Positions 10,375 to 18,554 of a DNA stretch of 64,000 bases are shown here, piece after piece. The translations under genes and the position numbers were made by a program. Where the stretch lies: positions 3,036,309 through 3,100,308 of the forward strand of contig WACF01000001.1 in the NCBI GenBank assembly GCA_026192395.1, written 5' to 3'. The DNA is from Proteobacteria bacterium 005FR1 (GTDB lineage Bacteria; Pseudomonadota; Gammaproteobacteria; Pseudomonadales; Cellvibrionaceae). Every line of letters begins with the position of its first letter. The stretch's first letter is position 1. The notes beneath the pieces are model-generated. The model worked only from the letters and a program-made list of their open reading frames with translations, did not search any database and was not told the origin of the DNA.

Positions 10375-12264
10375 ATGGCAAATTATTCCGCAGAAGACAT
10401 TGAAGTACTTACCGGTTTAGAACCGGTCCGCAAGCGGCCGGGCATGTACACCGACACCAGCCGGCCCAACCACCTCGCCCAGGAAGTGATCGACAACAGC
10501 GTGGACGAGGCACTCGCCGGCCATGCGAAAAAAATCGAAGTCATTCTCCACAAGGACCAATCCATCACCGTCAATGATGACGGTCGCGGCATGCCTGTCG
10601 ATATCCATCCCGAGCAAGGCAAGCCAGGCGTCGAGGTAATCCTCAGCACCCTGCACGCGGGCGGCAAGTTCTCCAACAAGAATTATCAGTTTTCCGGCGG
10701 TCTGCACGGCGTGGGTGTATCGGTCGTCAACGCGCTGTCGAAAGTGCTGGAAGTGGTTATTCGCCGGGATGGCAACGTCTACCGCATGGGCTTCAAGGGC
10801 GGCGACAAAGCGACCGAGCTGGAAGTGATCGATACCTGCGGCAAGCGCAATACCGGTACCAGCATCCGCTTCCTGCCCGATCCAAAATATTTCGATTCGC
10901 CGAAGTTCTCGGTTACCCGCCTGCGCCACGTGCTGCGCGCAAAAGCCGTATTGTGCCCTGGTCTGCACGTCACCTTTCATGACGAGCAAAGTGGCGAGAA
11001 AGAAGAATGGTATTTCGAGGACGGACTCAAAGATTATCTGCTGCAAGCTACCAAGGGCTGGGAAACACTGCCCGCCGATCCCTTCGTCGGCAGTTTCGCT
11101 GGCAGTACCGAAGCGGCGGACTGGGCGATCCAGTGGTTACCCGAAGGCGGCGAGCTGACCCAGGAAAGTTACGTCAACCTGATTCCCACCGCGCAGGGCG
11201 GCACTCATGTCAATGGTCTGCGAACCGGCCTGATGGAAGCCATGCGAGAGTACTGCGAATTTCGCAATTTGCTGCCGCGCGGCATTAAGCTCGCACCGGA
11301 TGATCTCTGGAATAACTGCTCTTACGTGCTCTCCTCAAAACTCCAGGATCCGCAGTTTTCCGGCCAGACCAAGGAGCGTCTGTCTTCGCGCGAAGCGGCG
11401 GCTTTTGTTTCCGGTGTCGCCAAGGACGCTTTCAGCCTGTGGCTGAGCCAGCACACCGACGAAGGCGACAAGCTGGCGGACTTCTGCATCAACAATGCGC
11501 AAAAGCGCGTGCGTTCCAGCAAAAAGATCGTTCGCAAAAAAGTGACTCAGGGCCCGGCGCTGCCCGGCAAACTGGCAGACTGTGCCTCCGACGATACTGC
11601 TCGAAGCGAATTGTTTCTGGTGGAAGGTGATTCTGCCGGTGGTTCCGCCAAGCAGGCTCGCGACCGCGATTTCCAGGCCATCATGCCGCTGCGCGGAAAG
11701 ATCCTGAACACCTGGGAAGTGGACAGCCAGGAAGTGCTGGCCTCGCAGGAAGTTCACGACATTTCCGTCGCGCTCGGCATCGAGCCCGGCTCCGATAATC
11801 TCGACAATCTGCGTTACAACAAGGTCTGCATCCTCGCCGATGCGGACTCGGACGGTCTGCACATTGCGACGCTCTTGTGCGCACTCTTCGTCCGTCACTT
11901 CAAGCCGATGGTGATGGCCGGTCACGTTTACGTGGCCATGCCACCTTTGTACCGGATCGACGTGGGCAAGGACGTTTACTATGCGTTGGATGATCACGAA
12001 AAGCAGGGCATCCTCGATCGCATCGCCGCGGAGAACAAAAAAGGCAAAGTTAATGTGCAACGCTTCAAGGGTCTTGGCGAAATGAACCCGCTGCAGTTGC
12101 GCGAAACCACGATGGCGCCGGACACTCGTCGCTTGGTCCGTCTCACCATCGAAGCGGGTGATGACACCAATCAAATGCTCGACATGCTGCTGGCGAAGAA
12201 GCGTGCGTCCGATCGCAAGGAGTGGCTGGAGTCGAAAGGTGATAAGGCGGATGTTGCGGTATAA
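10375..12264 (+). CDS. parE: DNA topoisomerase IV subunit B
   Basis: ParE supplies the ATPase of topoisomerase IV, which decatenates daughter chromosomes with ParC. The 629-residue length is normal. The GHKL ATPase domain shows EVIDNSVDEALAGHA, DDGRGMPVDIHPEQGKPGVE and FSGGLHGVGVSVVNALS. The TOPRIM domain has ELFLVEGDSAGGSAKQARDR and DADSDGLHIATLL, and the C-terminal segment carries NPLQLRETTM. In the TOPRIM DxDxxG motif the middle residue is Ser where many homologues have Val. A GAGG ribosome binding site precedes the ATG closely. parC is not in the window. Confidence 0.97.
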   Translation: MANYSAEDIEVLTGLEPVRKRPGMYTDTSRPNHLAQEVIDNSVDEALAGHAKKIEVILHKDQSITVNDDGRGMPVDIHPEQGKPGVEVILSTLHAGGKFSNKNYQFSGGLHGVGVSVVNALSKVLEVVIRRDGNVYRMGFKGGDKATELEVIDTCGKRNTGTSIRFLPDPKYFDSPKFSVTRLRHVLRAKAVLCPGLHVTFHDEQSGEKEEWYFEDGLKDYLLQATKGWETLPADPFVGSFAGSTEAADWAIQWLPEGGELTQESYVNLIPTAQGGTHVNGLRTGLMEAMREYCEFRNLLPRGIKLAPDDLWNNCSYVLSSKLQDPQFSGQTKERLSSREAAAFVSGVAKDAFSLWLSQHTDEGDKLADFCINNAQKRVRSSKKIVRKKVTQGPALPGKLADCASDDTARSELFLVEGDSAGGSAKQARDRDFQAIMPLRGKILNTWEVDSQEVLASQEVHDISVALGIEPGSDNLDNLRYNKVCILADADSDGLHIATLLCALFVRHFKPMVMAGHVYVAMPPLYRIDVGKDVYYALDDHEKQGILDRIAAENKKGKVNVQRFKGLGEMNPLQLRETTMAPDTRRLVRLTIEAGDDTNQMLDMLLAKKRASDRKEWLESKGDKADVAV

Positions 12265-12292
12265 CAGTCGCCAGTCGCCAGTCGCCAGTCGG
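12265..12292 (+). repeat. Four tandem 7-bp units just after parE
   Basis: CAGTCGC is repeated three times and followed by CAGTCGG, directly after the parE stop codon. The tract is non-coding. Short tandem arrays of this kind arise by slippage and may vary between strains. Confidence 0.85.
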
Positions 12293-12314
12293 CAATGAAT
12301 CGTGAATCGAAAGA

Positions 12315-12331
12315 GGGCGGCTCCGCCGCCC
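12315..12331 (+). terminator. GC-rich hairpin, possible parE terminator
   Basis: GGGCGGC (12315-12321) and GCCGCCC (12325-12331) form a 7-bp stem with a TCC loop, followed by CTTTCGT. The T-run is short, so termination strength is doubtful. Confidence 0.45.
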
Positions 12332-12337
12332 CTTTCG

Positions 12338-12362
12338 TCATTCCGGCGCAGGCCGGAATCCA
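12338..12362. repeat. REP-like palindrome
   Basis: ATTCCGGC (12340-12347) and GCCGGAAT (12352-12359) form an 8-bp stem with a GCAG loop, within a GTCATTCCGG...CCGGAATCCA context that is a widespread dispersed palindromic element in proteobacterial genomes. Only one copy is seen here. A remnant of a REP-associated transposase exists elsewhere in the window (56.4 kb). Confidence 0.6.
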
Positions 12363-12392
12363 TGGGGTGGTCAGCGCACCGGAACGACAGAG

Positions 12393-12965
12393 GTGAAGGT
12401 GGCAAGCACGCAGGACTTTGCAAAAAAAATAAACCTCCTCGCCATCATCTGCCTGATCATGGCGGGAGTGCATCTCCTCAATTCCACACTAAACTATCAA
12501 CTCCTGTACCTCGGCGTTCTGCCCCGCGAGCCTGAAAGCCTTCCTTTCATCCCCCTGATGCCCTTCCTGCACGGCAGCGTCGTGCACCTCGCCAATAATT
12601 TTGCGGGGCTGCTGATCTTTGGCGGCTTGCTGATTGTGCGTTCACGGAAGCTCTTTGTCCGCGGCAGCATCTTCATCGTGCTGGTAAGTGGCTTGCTCGT
12701 CTGGCTTTTCGGCCGATCGAACATTCACGTGGGCGCCAGCGGCTGGATATTCGGACTCTGGAGTTTGCTGATCGCTCTGGCGTTTTACACTCGCCGCTTC
12801 GTCGACCTGCTGATCGCCCTCTTTGTTATCGTTTTCTACGGCGGCATGGTTTATGGCGTCTTGCCCGGCGATCCGCTGGTTTCCTTCGAGTCACACCTTT
12901 TCGGCGCCGTCTCCGGTGTTGTGTACGTCGCCCTGCCGGGCAAGCGTGGCAGCCGGCTCAGCTAA
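12393..12965 (+). CDS. Rhomboid family intramembrane serine protease
   Basis: Rhomboids cleave transmembrane substrates within the membrane using a Ser-His dyad. The 190-residue protein has about six hydrophobic segments. The serine motif HVGASGWIFGL (G-x-S-x-G) falls near residue 115 and the histidine is in FESHLFGAVSG near residue 168, as in the family. PFLHGSVVHLANN resembles the conserved first-loop HxxxxHLxxN motif. Start candidates are GTG at 12393 and GTG at 12399; the AGAGG before them suits the second better. It follows parE after a repeat-bearing gap and is probably separately transcribed. The substrate is unknown. Confidence 0.85.
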   Translation: MKVASTQDFAKKINLLAIICLIMAGVHLLNSTLNYQLLYLGVLPREPESLPFIPLMPFLHGSVVHLANNFAGLLIFGGLLIVRSRKLFVRGSIFIVLVSGLLVWLFGRSNIHVGASGWIFGLWSLLIALAFYTRRFVDLLIALFVIVFYGGMVYGVLPGDPLVSFESHLFGAVSGVVYVALPGKRGSRLS

Positions 12966-13093
12966 GCTCGTCTATTTTCCAAAATGTGAACTGTGCACAT
13001 CTGTGCGGGAACCTTCCACTATCCTGAATCGTGTCTTGTTGAGCAGGAGTTCATCAGAGCTCCCCAAGATTCCGATAATCAGGAGGTAAGTCC

Positions 13094-13993
13094 ATGAAGT
13101 TTCTCCGATTCACTCCGCTGGCTCTGTGTGCCACCGGACTTGTTGCGTTGACTGGCTGCGGTGGTGGAAGCTCGAGCAGCGATGGCGCAAGTACAGGTAC
13201 CCTTGGCGTTAGCGTGACCGATGCGCCCGTGGACAGCGCCAGCCGCGTGATGGTGCAGTTCGATGGAATCGAAATCCAGCCCGCTGCCGGCGAACGTATT
13301 ACCTTCACATTTGACAGCCCGCGACAGATCGATCTGCTTTCGCTGCAGGGCAACAACAGCGAGCCGCTGCTGGACGGCGAGCAAGTCCCGGCTGGTGAGT
13401 ACGAGTGGATGCGGGTGATGGTGACCGGTAACCGCACGTCCCTGGAGTCCTTCATCGAGCTGGAAACCGACGGCACTCAACACCCGTTGTGGGTACCGAG
13501 CGGTGCGCAAACCGGCCTCAAACTGGTTCAGGGCTTTACTGTTCCCGTGGGTGGTTCCGCCGATTTCACCATCGACTTTGACCTTCGCAAGTCGATCACC
13601 AAGCCCGGCCAGTCCGGCGATGCCTACATTCTGAAACCGGCGCTGCGCCTGGTAAACAATGTTGAAGTGGGCACGCTGACCGGAACAGTGCCTACCGAAG
13701 CTGCCAACGCCGAAGCCTGCTCACCGTCGGCCTACGTCTACGCCGGCCTTGACGTGACCGCGGATGATGAAGGTAGCGCAACTTCTCCGCTGACCAGTGC
13801 CCTGATCAGCATGGACGAGGCCACCGGCAACTATACCTTCACCGTCGGCTTCCTCAGCGCTGGTGACTACACCGTTACCTGGACCTGTCAGGCTGACCTC
13901 GACGATCCTGCGACCGACGATGACATCCTTTTCGAGGCCAGTCAGAACGTCACCATCGTGGTAGATCAGACCGCTGAAGTCATCTTTGATTGA
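13094..13993 (+). CDS. DUF4382-domain lipoprotein
   Basis: The 299-residue exported protein has a lipoprotein signal peptide with lipobox LTGC at about residues 20-23, followed by a Gly/Ser spacer. The domain from residue 33 (LGVSVTDAPVDSASRVMVQFDGIEIQ ... IDLLSLQG ... PAGEYEWMRVMV) matches the DUF4382 family, a beta-sandwich found in surface lipoproteins. The second half (from about residue 195) is a separate carboxypeptidase-like beta domain. The ribosome binding site AGGAGG is strong and well spaced, and a strong terminator follows, so it is a single-gene unit. Function unknown. Confidence 0.85.
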   Translation: MKFLRFTPLALCATGLVALTGCGGGSSSSDGASTGTLGVSVTDAPVDSASRVMVQFDGIEIQPAAGERITFTFDSPRQIDLLSLQGNNSEPLLDGEQVPAGEYEWMRVMVTGNRTSLESFIELETDGTQHPLWVPSGAQTGLKLVQGFTVPVGGSADFTIDFDLRKSITKPGQSGDAYILKPALRLVNNVEVGTLTGTVPTEAANAEACSPSAYVYAGLDVTADDEGSATSPLTSALISMDEATGNYTFTVGFLSAGDYTVTWTCQADLDDPATDDDILFEASQNVTIVVDQTAEVIFD

Positions 13994-14032
13994 TCCGCTA
14001 GTCTCCCCTTTGACGCACTCCCCTTGATATGT

Positions 14033-14056
14033 GGAGGCCCTTGGGCCTCCTTTTTT
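14033..14056 (+). terminator. Rho-independent terminator
   Basis: GGAGGCCC (14033-14040), a TT loop, GGGCCTCC (14043-14050), then six T residues. A textbook terminator for the DUF4382 lipoprotein gene. Confidence 0.93.
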
Positions 14057-14217
14057 ACATCTTAAATAAATGTAAAGCCGCGCTCCTCCCGTGGTCATTG
14101 CTCCCGCGATAATGGTTAAATCGATCTAATCAGCGTGCCCAGACCTTCGGGTCATAACTCATAAAGAATAAACGGCACAGCATCATTCCAAAGCAATTTT
14201 CCGCACCGGAGGGATCT

Positions 14218-14298
14218 ATGGCTCACCAATTCCTTGCGCTGACACTCGCCCTTTTCTTCACCAGGCGGCTGGTTGAGCAGCTGGGGACCTCCCGCTGA
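14218..14298 (+). CDS. 26-residue leader ORF overlapping the quinoprotein start
   Basis: A short ORF starts at ATG 14218 behind a strong ribosome binding site (GGAGG, with 5 bases to the ATG) and ends in TGA at 14296-14298, whose last base is the first base of the next ATG (TGATG). The product has a hydrophobic middle (LALTLALFF) and a basic end (TRRLVEQLGTSR). The quinoprotein start itself has no separate good ribosome binding site, so re-initiation by ribosomes finishing this ORF is the likely way it is translated. No known leader peptide is recognised. A lost frame in an N-terminal extension is less likely because the quinoprotein already has its own signal peptide. Confidence 0.6.
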   Translation: MAHQFLALTLALFFTRRLVEQLGTSR

Positions 14299-16169
14299 TG
14301 GCTCGGCTAAGGCGTCACCTCGTCACCTTGCTCGTCGGCTGCACTGCAGTGGGCGCCGCCAACCTCGCGCTGGCTGCCGCCGATGATCCCGGCCAGGCGA
14401 TCTACCTTGAGCGTTGCGCCGCCTGCCACGACAATCCGCAGGGTTATACCCCGCCTCGCTCCACCATTGCTCTGCGCTCGCCGGAGTACGTCCTCGACAT
14501 TCTGGAGAAAGGGACCATGCAGGTGCAGGCGCAGGGTCTGTCCAGAAAAGATCGGGAGCAGCTGGCGACCTACCTCACCGGGAGGACCCTGGGCGCGGCG
14601 GAGGGGGCGGCCTTCGACGATTGGGACGTCAATTACTGCGCCCACAAGCCTGCGCCGATTGGCGGATCCGATTTCCACTGGAACGGCTGGGGCCGCGACC
14701 TGGCGGGCAGCCGCTATCAGCCGCAGCCGGGCATGAGCGCCGGCGACCTTCCCAAATTGAAAGTGAAGTGGGCCTTCGCTTACCCTGGCGGCCGTGTGAA
14801 CAGCCAGCCGACGCTGATCGGCGACCGCGTTCTGGTGGGCAGCCGGCCCGGTGCGGTCTACTCGCTGGATGCAGCCACCGGTTGCACCCACTGGACCGCG
14901 GATGTGGGCAGCGGAATGCGGGCGGCGATATCGGTCGTGGCCCTACCCGGTAGCGAGCCGGCTCGCTATGTCGCCATCGTGGGTACGGCCGACCGCGATG
15001 TGATCGCGCTGGACGCCGACAGCGGCGAAAAGCTGTGGAGCACCAAGGTTGAAAGCCACCCGCATGGCGTGATAACCGGTTCGCCCATCGTGGTGAAGGA
15101 CACTATCGTCGTGCCCCTGTCCTCCATCGAGGAAGCGACCGCCCGCAACGAACAGTACGAATGCTGCACCTTCACGGGCTCGATCGTTGCCCTGGACCTC
15201 GCCAGCGGTGAAATGCTGTGGAAGACCCGCACCATCGAGCAGCAAGCGCAGCCATTCAGAAAAAGCGCGGCGGGAAGCCAGATGCACGGTCCGGCCGGCG
15301 CGGCGATCTGGTCCGCACCCAGCTTCGATGAACAGCGCGGACTGATTTACGCCGCCACCGGCGATTCCTACACCGATGTTCCCGAACCCGGCTCCGACGC
15401 GGTGATTGCGTTGGATCTGCGCAGCGGCAAGATGGTCTGGCGCCACCAGGTCACAGAGGGAGACAACTACGTGATGGGCTGCATTGGCGGCGCCCATCAC
15501 GCCAACTGCCCCGAGGAGATGGGGCCGGACTACGACTTCGGCAGCACACCGATCATCGCACGGGTACCGGACGGACAAGGCGGTAACCGCACCCTGCTGC
15601 TCGCGGGCCAGAAGTCCGGAATCATCTACGCCATGGATCCCGACCGCAAAGGCGACATCGTCTGGCAGCAACGGCCCGGCCTCGGCTCGGTTCGCGGCGG
15701 TATCCAGTGGGGCTCCGCGGCGGACGAAGACACCGTGTACACCGCCGTCTCCGACGCAGTCGCCCCGCCCGATGTTCGCCGCCCCGGCCTGTCCGCCTTC
15801 GATATCGCCACTGGCAAGCTGCGCTGGCATACTCCCGCCCCCGAAGGTGAGTGCATCCAGCAAGGCAACCGGCTGATCTGCACCAATGGGCAGTCCGCTG
15901 CAGTTTCAGCAATCCCGGGCGCGGTCTTTTCCGGTGCACTGAATGGGATGTTCCGGGCCTACGACAGCCGCAACGGTCGCATCATCTGGGAGGTGGACAT
16001 GCATCAGCTGCGGGTAAAGTCGGTGAACGGCTTGCTGGTTCGCGGTGGCAACATGGACGCGACCGGTCCGACGGTCGCCAACGGCACTTTGTACGTGAAC
16101 GCCGGCTACGGCGGCATCGAAGGGCAACCCGGCAACGTCTTGTTTGCATTTAGCGTCGAGGGCGAGTAG
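14298..16169 (+). CDS. Cytochrome c/PQQ beta-propeller dehydrogenase, polyvinyl-alcohol dehydrogenase-like (copy 1)
   Basis: The 623-residue exported protein has a signal peptide (about 1-27), an N-terminal cytochrome c domain with haem motif CAACH at 40-44 and likely axial Met74, then a PQQ-binding propeller made of repeats such as VYSLDAATG, VIALDADSGEKLW and VIALDLRSGKMVW. This order (haem domain first) is that of polyvinyl-alcohol dehydrogenase (cytochrome) of sphingomonads, unlike methanol or ethanol dehydrogenases where haem is C-terminal or absent. An adjacent Cys pair (289-290) is present. It probably oxidises secondary alcohols in the periplasm and passes electrons to cytochrome c. 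It is coupled to the 26-codon ORF and followed by a paralogue. Confidence 0.82.
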   Translation: MARLRRHLVTLLVGCTAVGAANLALAAADDPGQAIYLERCAACHDNPQGYTPPRSTIALRSPEYVLDILEKGTMQVQAQGLSRKDREQLATYLTGRTLGAAEGAAFDDWDVNYCAHKPAPIGGSDFHWNGWGRDLAGSRYQPQPGMSAGDLPKLKVKWAFAYPGGRVNSQPTLIGDRVLVGSRPGAVYSLDAATGCTHWTADVGSGMRAAISVVALPGSEPARYVAIVGTADRDVIALDADSGEKLWSTKVESHPHGVITGSPIVVKDTIVVPLSSIEEATARNEQYECCTFTGSIVALDLASGEMLWKTRTIEQQAQPFRKSAAGSQMHGPAGAAIWSAPSFDEQRGLIYAATGDSYTDVPEPGSDAVIALDLRSGKMVWRHQVTEGDNYVMGCIGGAHHANCPEEMGPDYDFGSTPIIARVPDGQGGNRTLLLAGQKSGIIYAMDPDRKGDIVWQQRPGLGSVRGGIQWGSAADEDTVYTAVSDAVAPPDVRRPGLSAFDIATGKLRWHTPAPEGECIQQGNRLICTNGQSAAVSAIPGAVFSGALNGMFRAYDSRNGRIIWEVDMHQLRVKSVNGLLVRGGNMDATGPTVANGTLYVNAGYGGIEGQPGNVLFAFSVEGE

Positions 16170-16250
16170 GAGCCCGCAGGGAGTTCGACCCGGCACTGAT
16201 TGCCGTGCCGGGTTCTGGAGAAAGTGGAAGAAAGTGAAATGGAGAAAAGG

Positions 16251-18131
16251 ATGAAACACGGAGTAATACGCCGCTGGCTGCTGGCGGTCCTCGCATCGAG
16301 CGCAGTCGGTTCTGCGGCGGCTCAGGATTCCAGCGCCGCGTTGGCCGAGGCAATGAAGGAAGGTGAAGGCTTCTACAAGGCGCGCTGCGCTCTTTGCCAC
16401 GACAACCCTGAAGACTACGTCCCGCCCCGCAGCCAATTGCAGCTGCGCTCGGCGGACTACGTCATCAACGCCCTCCCCAAGGGCAGCATGTACCCTCATG
16501 CCAAGGGTCTCGACGAGTCCGAAGTGGAGAGCATCGCCGCCTATGTCACCGGCAAGCTGCCCACCGGCTCCACCATCGACCCCGATTGGCAGCTCAACGC
16601 CTGCGCGGACAAGCCCGCCCCCATCACCGCCGCCGACTATCACTGGAATGGCTGGGGGCGCGATCTCGACAACAGTCGCTATCAGCCGGAGCCCGGCTTC
16701 AGCGCCGATCAGATCAAAAATCTCAAAGTGAAATGGGCCTTCGCCTACCCCAATGGTCGCCACAACAGCCAGCCGGTGCTGATCGGCGAACAGGTCTTCG
16801 TTTCCGCCGCGCCGGGGCGAGTTTACTCACTGGACGCCGACAGCGGTTGCACCCATTGGGTTTATGAACCCGACGCTGGCGTCAGAGCCACGGTAAGCGT
16901 CGGGCCGATTCCCGGCAGTGATCGCCATGCGGTGTTCGTCGGTACTACCGACCGCTTCGTCCATGCCGTGGACGCGCAAACCGGCGAGCGAATCTGGAAA
17001 ACCCAGGTGGGCGAGCTGGCCGAAGCGCGGGTCACCGGTGCGCCCATTCTGCACGGCGACACTCTTTATGTTCCCTTGTCTTCATTCGAAGAAACGGCGG
17101 CAGTAAACCCGGACTACGAATGCTGCCGTTTCCGCGGCAACGTGGTTGCGCTGGATACCAAGAGCGGTGAGATCAAGTGGCGCAGCTACGCGATCACGGA
17201 GCCGGCCAGACAGCACAAAACCAACAAACTCGGCCAAGCCATGTTCGGCCCCGCTGGTGCGGCGATCTGGTCCGCGCCCACTGTGGATGTGAAACGCGGT
17301 GTGCTTTACGCGGCAACCGGCGATTCCTACACAGACGTGAAGGAGGATGGCTCCGACGCGATCATCGCGATGGACTTGAAGACCGGGAAAGCTATTTGGA
17401 AAAACCAGGTTCTCGAGGGCGACAACTTCCTGGTGGGCTGCTTTGGTCGCGCCGGCCACGCCAATTGCCCGGAGGAGATCGGCCCGGATTACGACTTCGG
17501 CAGTTCCGTGATTCTGCGGGAAGTCGAGGGCAAGGCGCTGGTCCTGGCTGGTCAGAAATCCGGAATCATCTATGCCATGGACGCAAACGACAAAGGCAAA
17601 ATCGTCTGGCAGAAAAAAGTCGGCCACGGTAGTGCCCTGGGCGGCATTCAATGGGGCTCGGCCGCCGATGACAATACCGTCTATGTGCCGGTGACGGATA
17701 CCGCCGTGTTCCAGCCCAGTCTGCGCATGCCGGGCCTGACAGCGCTGGACATCGCCAGCGGGGAAACTCTCTGGCACACCCCGGCGCCTGCGGCCCAATG
17801 CGGCAATGCCGGGCGTTGCAGCAACGGGATCTCCGCCGCCGTCAGCGCAATACCGGGAGCGGTATTCGCCGGTTCGCTGGATGGTATGCTGCGAGCCTAC
17901 TCCAGCAAGGACGGCAGCCGCCTCTGGGAATTCGACACCAAGCAAAACTACAAAAGCGTCAACGGCATCGAGGTCAGCGGCGGATCCATAAACGCCACCG
18001 GCCCCACCATGGCAAACGACAAACTCTTCATTAACTCCGGCTACGGCGGCGTGATGAATGCCGGCGGGATGGGCAGCATGCAGGGTCAGGACGGCAATGT
18101 GCTGCTGGTTTTCTCCGTCGGCGGGAAATAG
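16251..18131 (+). CDS. Cytochrome c/PQQ beta-propeller dehydrogenase, polyvinyl-alcohol dehydrogenase-like (copy 2)
   Basis: The 626-residue paralogue of the preceding gene has the same plan: signal peptide ending near AAAQ, haem motif CALCH at 46-50, a Met in KGSMYPHAKGL, then the propeller with VYSLDADSGCTHW, FVHAVDAQTGERIW and AIIAMDLKTGKAIW. Long stretches are identical to copy 1, including HWNGWGRDL, YECC, GPAGAAIWSAP, AATGDSYTDV and GQKSGIIYAMD, so they arose by duplication. GGAGAAAAGG just before ATG 16251 favours that start over ATG 16239. The gap from copy 1 is about 80 bases, suggesting one operon. Different substrate range from copy 1 is likely but unproven. Confidence 0.82.
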   Translation: MKHGVIRRWLLAVLASSAVGSAAAQDSSAALAEAMKEGEGFYKARCALCHDNPEDYVPPRSQLQLRSADYVINALPKGSMYPHAKGLDESEVESIAAYVTGKLPTGSTIDPDWQLNACADKPAPITAADYHWNGWGRDLDNSRYQPEPGFSADQIKNLKVKWAFAYPNGRHNSQPVLIGEQVFVSAAPGRVYSLDADSGCTHWVYEPDAGVRATVSVGPIPGSDRHAVFVGTTDRFVHAVDAQTGERIWKTQVGELAEARVTGAPILHGDTLYVPLSSFEETAAVNPDYECCRFRGNVVALDTKSGEIKWRSYAITEPARQHKTNKLGQAMFGPAGAAIWSAPTVDVKRGVLYAATGDSYTDVKEDGSDAIIAMDLKTGKAIWKNQVLEGDNFLVGCFGRAGHANCPEEIGPDYDFGSSVILREVEGKALVLAGQKSGIIYAMDANDKGKIVWQKKVGHGSALGGIQWGSAADDNTVYVPVTDTAVFQPSLRMPGLTALDIASGETLWHTPAPAAQCGNAGRCSNGISAAVSAIPGAVFAGSLDGMLRAYSSKDGSRLWEFDTKQNYKSVNGIEVSGGSINATGPTMANDKLFINSGYGGVMNAGGMGSMQGQDGNVLLVFSVGGK

Positions 18132-18257
18132 GCTTTCCGCGACCGGCGGCAGGCCGTTGATCTGCCGCAACCAAGTGCGAAAGACCGCTGGACGGACCAA
18201 GGCAAGCGCCCTATGGTTGGCTCACGAATCGGCTGATCCGAGAGAGAGGGGAGTGCA

Positions 18258-18467
18258 ATGTCTGGAGAAGTGCAAGAAGCTAAAAGGCTGGTGGCAGAGG
18301 CAATGGCGAGTGACAGCTTCGACAAGGACACCATGGGGCGGGCTATCATCAACGCCGTCATCGAACGCTACAGCGAATATCGCAGTGCGGCCGATATTGC
18401 CAGCGAACTGCAATTTGTAATCGACAACCTGGATGAAGAGGAATTTGTCATCACTCGGGGATGCTAG
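18258..18467 (+). CDS. Small acidic protein of unknown function
   Basis: The 69-residue protein has a good ribosome binding site (GGGGAG before ATG 18258) and even, helix-rich composition with an acidic C-terminus (DNLDEEEFVITRGC). No signal peptide or membrane segment. I do not recognise the family. It follows the tandem quinoproteins by about 130 bases and precedes a hairpin terminator, so it may be the last gene of that transcript or its own unit. Confidence 0.65.
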   Translation: MSGEVQEAKRLVAEAMASDSFDKDTMGRAIINAVIERYSEYRSAADIASELQFVIDNLDEEEFVITRGC

Positions 18468-18508
18468 TCCCCGCAGGTAACTTCTTCGATCGGTATTCTG
18501 CGCAAGTC

Positions 18509-18540
18509 GGGTGGCGGCACCAGTTGGACCGCCACCCTCT
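18509..18540. terminator. Hairpin between convergent genes
   Basis: GGGTGGCGG (18509-18517) and CCGCCACCC (18529-18537) form a 9-bp stem. It lies between the end of the 69-residue gene and the end of the glutamine-rich gene and could stop transcription from both sides, though T-runs are short. Confidence 0.6.
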
Positions 18541-18554
18541 TGCGTTAGCGAGAC

